In this document: piece by piece, positions 62,170-64,000 of the stretch | How the letters are laid out: the number at the start of each line of letters is the position of its first letter | How positions within the stretch are numbered: position 1 is the first letter of the stretch | Source of the DNA: Leeuwenhoekiella sp044542075 | GTDB taxonomy: Bacteria; Bacteroidota; Bacteroidia; Flavobacteriales; Flavobacteriaceae | NCBI RefSeq assembly: GCF_044542075.1 | Contig: NZ_JBITTU010000007.1 | Location: 124,001 to 188,000, forward strand | Direction: 5' to 3' | DNA: 64,000 nt | Program-made: the position numbers and the translations under genes | The notes under the pieces: generated by a model | What the model saw: only the letters and a program-made list of their open reading frames with translations | Told to the model about the DNA's origin: nothing | Databases searched by the model: none

Positions 62170-63654
62170 ATGAAAAATCAGGATTTAGACCCTAAAAATC
62201 AGGAAATCGTAGACAATCGCGAACTCAATATATGGGAAGCTATGATTCCTATCATTGCATTAGTGATAATGCTAGCGTATAATGTTTATGTTTTTGGGGA
62301 TGACGCATTAAGCGGGTCAAATCAGTTTATTTTACTTCTGGGAGCAGGAGTTGCTGCAATTGTAGGTTTTTTTAATAAAACCTCATTTGACACTATGATG
62401 GATGAAGTTGCACAAAATATTAAATCTACCGCAGGAGCCATAATCATTCTCCTTATGGTTGGTGCACTTGCAGGAACCTGGCTTATAAGTGGGATAATAC
62501 CTACCATGATTTATTACGGTTTACAAATTTTAAATCCCTCTATATTTCTTGCTGCCTGCGTAGTTATTTGCGCCATAATTTCTGTCGCGACAGGAAGTAG
62601 CTGGACGACTTCTGCGACCGTAGGTATTGCACTTATAGGTATTGCAAATGCACTAGGAATTTCTTTAGGTATGACCGCAGGCGCGATTCTTTCTGGCGCC
62701 TATTTTGGAGATAAATTATCACCGTTGAGCGATACAACAAATCTGGCACCGGCAATGGCAGGTACAGATCTGTTTACGCATATACAATATATGCTGTACA
62801 CTACGGTTCCCACCGTTACTATTACACTAATAGTATTTATAATAATAGGTTTTAATATAGATACTACAGGTGATGCCGACACCTCAACTATACTTGCTTC
62901 AATAGATGAAGCCTTTACAATTAGTCCGTGGTTGTTTTTAGTTCCTGCGCTTGTGATTTTTATGATTATTAAAAAAACCTCGCCACTCATTGCCTTATTA
63001 ATAGGTACACTCTTAGGAGGTATTGCAGCATTAATTGTTCAGCCAGAAATTGTGGCTACTTTAGGAGGCAGCGATGTGCTTACTTTTAAAAGCGGTTACA
63101 TGGGTGTTATGAATGCTATTACAGTAGATACTGCGATAGAGACTACTAATGAAAATCTGAATGATCTTTTTGCCGCAAGCGGAATGGCAGGAATGCTGGG
63201 AACTATCTGGCTAATCATTTGCGCAATGACCTTTGGCGGTATTATGGATGCCATAGGTGCTCTATCAAGAATAAGTAAGTTTATGCTTAACCTTTTTGAT
63301 AGTACTTTTGGTCTATTTGCCAGTACCGTAGCTACCTGCATAGGTCTTAATGCAACAGCTAGTGATCAATATTTAGCAATAGTTGTTCCCGGTAAAATGT
63401 ATGCAAAAGCTTATCGAGATAAAGGCTTAGCACCAGAAAACTTAAGTAGAACTTTAGAAGACAGTGGTACGGTAACTTCAGTACTTGTGCCTTATAATAC
63501 TTGCGGTGCTTATCAAAGTGGTGTTCTAGGCGTATCTGTTTCAGATTATTTTGTATACGCGATATTCAATTGGTTAAGTCCGTTTATGACTCTAATTTTT
63601 GCAGCCTTCCGTATAAAAATTAGAACTTTAGCACAGGCAGGAAAATCTAAGTAA
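62170..63654 (+). CDS. nhaC: Na+/H+ antiporter NhaC
   Basis: 494 residues with about eleven to twelve hydrophobic helices. NhaC motifs are clear: ATGSSWTTSATVGIALIG, GAILSGAYFGDKLSPLSDTTNLAPAMAG, GTIWLIICAMTFGGIMDA and LNATASDQYLAIVVPGKMY, followed by RTLEDSGTVTSVLVPYNTCG. It exchanges sodium for protons at the inner membrane, as expected for a marine bacterium. Single gene; a strong terminator lies 130 bp downstream. Confidence 0.94.
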   Translation: MKNQDLDPKNQEIVDNRELNIWEAMIPIIALVIMLAYNVYVFGDDALSGSNQFILLLGAGVAAIVGFFNKTSFDTMMDEVAQNIKSTAGAIIILLMVGALAGTWLISGIIPTMIYYGLQILNPSIFLAACVVICAIISVATGSSWTTSATVGIALIGIANALGISLGMTAGAILSGAYFGDKLSPLSDTTNLAPAMAGTDLFTHIQYMLYTTVPTVTITLIVFIIIGFNIDTTGDADTSTILASIDEAFTISPWLFLVPALVIFMIIKKTSPLIALLIGTLLGGIAALIVQPEIVATLGGSDVLTFKSGYMGVMNAITVDTAIETTNENLNDLFAASGMAGMLGTIWLIICAMTFGGIMDAIGALSRISKFMLNLFDSTFGLFASTVATCIGLNATASDQYLAIVVPGKMYAKAYRDKGLAPENLSRTLEDSGTVTSVLVPYNTCGAYQSGVLGVSVSDYFVYAIFNWLSPFMTLIFAAFRIKIRTLAQAGKSK

Positions 63655-63786
63655 TTATTAGTTTAAAGCTTCTGAAGGTAAAAGTTGAGTTTAAGTTTTA
63701 AAAGCAACTACTCTTAACAACTAATACATAAATAGGAATAGCTAAAAAATTTCAATTTATTACTTTACGAAAGAACTAATGAGCGC

Positions 63787-63828
63787 GCCGCATTTTTATC
63801 AGTTTGATAAAATGCGGCTTCTTTTTTT
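63787..63828 (+). terminator. Terminator after nhaC
   Basis: GCCGCATTTTTATCA (63787-63801) and TGATAAAATGCGGC (63805-63818) form a long stem with a bulge, followed by TTCTTTTTTT. Confidence 0.88.
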
Positions 63829-63932
63829 GCTGCAATCTCAATATACCACTACACTTATAACCTCAATAGAAAATACCTATAGCAGCATAGTTTGTTTCAT
63901 TTTCACAACTAAACAATTCATTTAAATGGGAC

Positions 63933-63940
63933 TAATTTTG
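63933..63940 (+). promoter_or_regulatory. -7 element of the peroxiredoxin gene
   Basis: TAATTTTG matches TAnnTTTG, 24 bp before the ATG at 63964. Confidence 0.55.
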
Positions 63941-63963
63941 CAGCAATATTAAAAACAACTATA

Positions 63964-64000
63964 ATGACATTAGTAGGAAAAAAATTCCCAAGCATCAGCG
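63964..64000 (+). CDS. Peroxiredoxin (AhpC-type), N-terminal 12 codons only
   Basis: The window ends after MTLVGKKFPSIS. This start (xLVGKKFPxxx) is typical of AhpC/2-Cys peroxiredoxins of flavobacteria, which reduce hydrogen and organic peroxides. With only 12 residues the call rests on this match and the -7 element in front. The catalytic cysteine is beyond the edge. Confidence 0.6.
   Translation, partial: MTLVGKKFPSIS

Larger units (their letters stand above)
63655..63963. other. Intergenic region between nhaC and the peroxiredoxin gene
   Basis: No gene in 309 bases. It holds a terminator (63787-63828) and a -7 element (63933-63940). Confidence 0.7.

Noticed and set aside
1..64000. tRNA, rRNA, riboswitch, CRISPR array or complete insertion sequence
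   Set aside because: No cloverleaf, conserved rRNA stretch, riboswitch core or repeat-spacer pattern was recognised by eye in the intergenic regions; a covariance-model scan could still find a short ncRNA.

Overview
The window is AT-rich DNA from a member of the Bacteroidota, most likely a marine Flavobacteriaceae. The evidence is: many TAnnTTTG (-7) elements in front of genes and few obvious Shine-Dalgarno sites; OmpA/PorT-type eight-strand barrels; secreted proteins with the N-terminal VGIGTTTP signature; DUF4159 and HYC_CC_PP proteins; and a flavobacterial-style CusA-CusB-CopA locus. The genus cannot be fixed from sequence alone. No rRNA, tRNA, CRISPR array, complete insertion sequence or prophage was found.

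Layout. 1-6391 (minus): an alpha-glucan operon, GlgE maltosyltransferase, maltokinase, GlgB branching enzyme and a GH31 glucosidase cut by the window edge. 6572-10202 (plus): two methionine-R-sulfoxide reductases, a small lipoprotein, a uracil-DNA-glycosylase-family protein and a dihydrolipoyl dehydrogenase. 10355-14514 (minus): a Dph6-like PP-loop protein, AroQ and four tandem outer-membrane barrels. XerD follows at 14623. 15575-18667 (minus): two small secreted paralogs, SucC and a Lon-substrate-domain protein. 18816-23982 (plus): LysA, then a tight DUF4159/TrmH/PerM-like/methyltransferase operon.

23979-31345 (minus) is the most striking locus: a five-gene red-light sensing operon. It encodes a giant CheB-CheR-PAS-histidine kinase, a bacteriophytochrome with an intact biliverdin cysteine, two output-less response regulators and the heme oxygenase that would make the chromophore. 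A FabH-like ketosynthase follows at 31624-32706.

32926-44981 (minus) is a copper/silver detoxification cluster: CusB-like adaptor, DUF305, PepSY, CopA ATPase, DUF3347 lipoprotein, TolC-like channel, CusA-like pump and HYC_CC_PP protein. 45073-46071 is an NADP-dependent oxidoreductase. 46180-51109 encodes a phosphorelay: a hybrid kinase with two receivers, an Hpt protein with a pseudo-receiver, and a stand-alone receiver. 51310-55096 holds an asymmetric two-half ABC ATPase, a quinone oxidoreductase and a second dihydrolipoyl dehydrogenase. 55166-61871 holds three modular secreted proteins, two with long YadA-head-like repeat tracts. NhaC (62170) and the start of a peroxiredoxin (63964) close the window.

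How the genes work together. GlgE, maltokinase and GlgB are three steps of glucan synthesis from maltose-1-phosphate; trehalose synthase, which usually supplies the maltose, is not in view. Heme oxygenase makes biliverdin for the phytochrome, whose signal may pass to the two receivers and to the neighbouring CheB/CheR kinase. CusCBA-like parts and CopA share small cysteine-rich metal-binding modules and probably handle Cu(I)/Ag(I) in relay.
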